This document shows positions 62,292 through 64,000 of a stretch of 64,000 nt of DNA, in pieces. Source of the stretch: Roseicyclus salinarum (GTDB taxonomy: Bacteria; Pseudomonadota; Alphaproteobacteria; Rhodobacterales; Rhodobacteraceae); contig NZ_JARRSA010000006.1 of the NCBI RefSeq assembly GCF_029624655.1, positions 62,001 to 126,000 on the forward strand. Reading direction: 5' to 3'. Every line of letters begins with the position of its first letter. Position 1 is the first letter of the stretch. The position numbers were made by a program, and so were the translations under genes. The notes beneath the pieces are model-generated. The model ran no database searches. It was not told the origin of the DNA and worked only from the letters and a program-made list of their open reading frames with translations.

Positions 62292-63431
62292 CTAGCGCGG
62301 CCGGTGGACATGCGCCGACTGCACGAGGCCGAAGGCGACCATCAGGACCAGCATGGCCGAACCGCCGTAGCTGACCAGTGGCAGTGGCACGCCGACCACG
62401 GGCGCAAGGCCCATGACCATCGCCATGTTCACCGCAAAGTAGAGGAAGAAGGCCACCGCGACGCCCATCACCAGAAGCGAGGCGAAACGGTCCCGCGCGG
62501 CCATCGCGGTATGGATGCAGAAGGCGAGGATCAGCGTGTAGAGCACCAGAAGCGAGGCCGCCCCGACGAAGCCGAATTCCTCGGCCAGCGTCGTGAAGAT
62601 GAAGTCGGTGTGCTTCTCGGGCAGGAAGTTCAACCGCGACTGGGTTCCTTCCATGAAGCCGCGCCCGGTCCAGCCGCCGGATCCAAGCGCGATCTGGCTC
62701 TGGGTGATGTGGTAGCCCGCGCCGAGGGGGTCCTGCGAGGGGTCGAGGAAGGTGTCGATGCGCCTGTACTGGTAATCCTGCAGAAGCTGCCAGCCTGTCC
62801 CGCGCGAGGCGAAGACCGCGCTGACCGCGCCCGCTCCGGCGGCGATCACACCCGCGAAATAGGCCCAGTGCACGCCGGCGAGGAACATCACTGCGCCGCC
62901 CCCCATCAGCAGCAGAAGCGCGGTGCCGAGGTCCGGCTGGCGCAGCGTGAGGAAGGTCGGCACCGCGATGACCGCGAGCGGGATCAGGACGTAGACGGGC
63001 CGCGAGACCTTGCCGAGGTCGAGCCAGTCGTAATAGGCCGCCAGCATCATCACGAGCGTGATCTTGGTCAGCTCCGAGGGCTGAAGCCGCATGAAGCCGA
63101 GGTCGATCCACCGCTGCGCGCCCATGCCGACCGTGCCGAAGAACTCGACGTAGAGCAGCAGCATGATCGACATGCCGAAGGCGATGCCCGACATGTTGCG
63201 CCAGAACCAGATCGGCACCATCGCGACGATCACCATCAGCACCAGGCCGACGGCGAAGCGCTGCACCTGCGGCTCGACCCACGGGCGGATGGACCCGCCC
63301 GCCACGGAATAGAGCATCAGGAAGCCGACGCAGGCCACCGAGGTCAGCAGCAGCACCAGCGCCCAGTTCAGGTGCAGGATCTTGCGCCAGCCCGTGGGCG
63401 AGGACTTCGCGTAATACTCCAGAAAGCTCAT
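62292..63431 (-). CDS. rodA: Rod-shape-determining peptidoglycan glycosyltransferase RodA
   Basis: 379 aa, about ten membrane segments, SEDS family. Conserved stretches: LQPSELTKITLVMMLAAYYD, RQPDLGTALLLLMGGGAVMF with the catalytic-region aspartate, and the ending GLVQSAHVH. It polymerises lipid II during elongation. The start overlaps the end of the PBP2 gene by four bases (ATGA), the classical mrdA-rodA order. Confidence 0.96.
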   Translation of the reverse strand: MSFLEYYAKSSPTGWRKILHLNWALVLLLTSVACVGFLMLYSVAGGSIRPWVEPQVQRFAVGLVLMVIVAMVPIWFWRNMSGIAFGMSIMLLLYVEFFGTVGMGAQRWIDLGFMRLQPSELTKITLVMMLAAYYDWLDLGKVSRPVYVLIPLAVIAVPTFLTLRQPDLGTALLLLMGGGAVMFLAGVHWAYFAGVIAAGAGAVSAVFASRGTGWQLLQDYQYRRIDTFLDPSQDPLGAGYHITQSQIALGSGGWTGRGFMEGTQSRLNFLPEKHTDFIFTTLAEEFGFVGAASLLVLYTLILAFCIHTAMAARDRFASLLVMGVAVAFFLYFAVNMAMVMGLAPVVGVPLPLVSYGGSAMLVLMVAFGLVQSAHVHRPR

Positions 63432-64000
63432 GTGCGGTCGCGCCCGTCATCGCGCGCGGCCGCGCGGCCCGAGGGGCGCGGCGGCTCGGCCAGAAGCGGC
63501 ATCCGGCGGTGCATCTCCTCGATGTCGCGGCGCTGGCTCACCGGGTAGAGCTCTGGCGGGGGCACGTCGCCGACCTGGGCGCGCAGCAGGATGTCGCGCG
63601 CGATCGGGGCGGCGACCGCGGATCCGCCGCCGCCATGTTCGACCACGACCGAGACCGCGTAGCGCGGCGCGTCGTAGGGCGCGTAGCCGACATAGAGCGC
63701 GTGGTCGCGCCGCTCCCACGGCAGGTCCTCGTTCGAGATCACGCCGGCGGCGCGCTCGGCGGCGGTGATGTTGCGCACCTGGCTGGTGCCGGTCTTGCCC
63801 GCGACGCCGAAGGCCGCGTCGGCCACCCGGCTGGAATAGGCCGTGCCGCGCCGGTCGTTGTTCACCTGCTCCATTCCGCGATGCACGAGGGCGATGTGCT
63901 CAGGCGCGATGCCGAGGTCGGGGGCGTCGCCGCCGCCCTGCCGCACGCCGTCGATGGACCGCACGAGGCGCGGCGCGACCGCCCGGCCACTGGCCAGCCG
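63428..64000 (-). CDS. mrdA: Penicillin-binding protein 2, C-terminal part (5' end outside window)
   Basis: The frame is open to the window edge. The visible 190 residues are the end of the transpeptidase domain, with the KTG motif in FGVAGKTGTSQVRN and the partner strand DHALYVGYAPYDAPRYAVSV. The final 40 residues are a proline/arginine-rich tail. The SxxK and SxN motifs lie outside. It works with RodA to build the lateral wall. Upstream mreBCD would be expected beyond the window. Confidence 0.93.
   Translation of the reverse strand, partial: RLASGRAVAPRLVRSIDGVRQGGGDAPDLGIAPEHIALVHRGMEQVNNDRRGTAYSSRVADAAFGVAGKTGTSQVRNITAAERAAGVISNEDLPWERRDHALYVGYAPYDAPRYAVSVVVEHGGGGSAVAAPIARDILLRAQVGDVPPPELYPVSQRRDIEEMHRRMPLLAEPPRPSGRAAARDDGRDRT

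Noticed and set aside
61276-63450. 724-codon minus-strand frame running through rodA into the dehydrogenase
   Set aside because: Only the part from 62223 downwards is the GhrA-like protein; the upstream part is out of frame with rodA and meaningless.
1-64000. CRISPR array, rRNA, prophage structural genes, intact insertion sequences
   Set aside because: Looked for regularly spaced repeats, 16S/23S signatures, capsid/tail proteins and full transposases; none seen.

Overview
The window reads as a chromosome segment of a high-GC alphaproteobacterium, most likely Rhodobacteraceae (Roseobacter group). The reasons are strong GC3 bias, dense ATGA-overlapping operons, the TctA, liv-type ABC and RpiR style of catabolic islands, and a KpsT/KpsE/KdsA plus RodA/PBP2 backbone. 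This assignment is inference from gene content; no rRNA is present.

Region 1 (1-22457) is a large carbohydrate or carboxylate catabolism island. One operon (1-9975) carries the 3' part of a TctA-type permease, a thiamine-diphosphate enzyme, an aldehyde dehydrogenase, three NAD-dependent epimerase/dehydratase-type SDRs, a KstD/fumarate-reductase-like flavoprotein, a cupin and a LysE exporter. An RpiR-type sugar-sensing repressor (9994-10827, minus) faces a second operon (10991-22457). Between them is a perfect 14-bp inverted repeat that is a likely operator. The second operon encodes a complete liv-type ABC importer, an ABC-ATPase-like protein without the signature subdomain, a cupin, Gfo/Idh and SDR dehydrogenases, an IlvD/Edd dehydratase, a second aldehyde dehydrogenase and an HpcH/HpaI aldolase. 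Those are the activities of a non-phosphorylative sugar-acid pathway.

Region 2 (22676-42865) holds small independent units: a BBE-type FAD oxidoreductase with a secreted DUF5602-like protein, a PNPOx-GAF-winged-helix fusion next to a stand-alone PNPOx-like protein, a LysR regulator facing a glutathionyl-hydroquinone reductase-like GST, PhzF, three DJ-1/PfpI-type proteins (one exported, two GlxA-type regulators), a methyltransferase, a permease, two coupled APC permeases, and an MFS transporter that seems to start at ATT. A serine-recombinase scrap and inverted repeats show past rearrangement.

Region 3 (about 42900-53850) is a mosaic of mobile or accessory DNA: a tyrosine recombinase, PepSY and SurA-N-like exported proteins, an AlpA/replication-like module, a roughly 360-nt array of hairpins that could be a structured RNA or a replication origin, a uracil-DNA-glycosylase-superfamily protein, an exported ClpP-like protein, and an MmeI-like restriction-modification enzyme cut off before its target-recognition domain. 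It ends near a tRNA-Gln(TTG) gene.

Region 4 (53988-64000) is backbone: kdsA, capsule-export kpsE/kpsT-like genes, an ArsR-controlled metal-efflux operon with an operator-like palindrome, a UDG-family protein with an SseB-family partner, a GhrA-like dehydrogenase, rodA, and the 3' part of the PBP2 gene.
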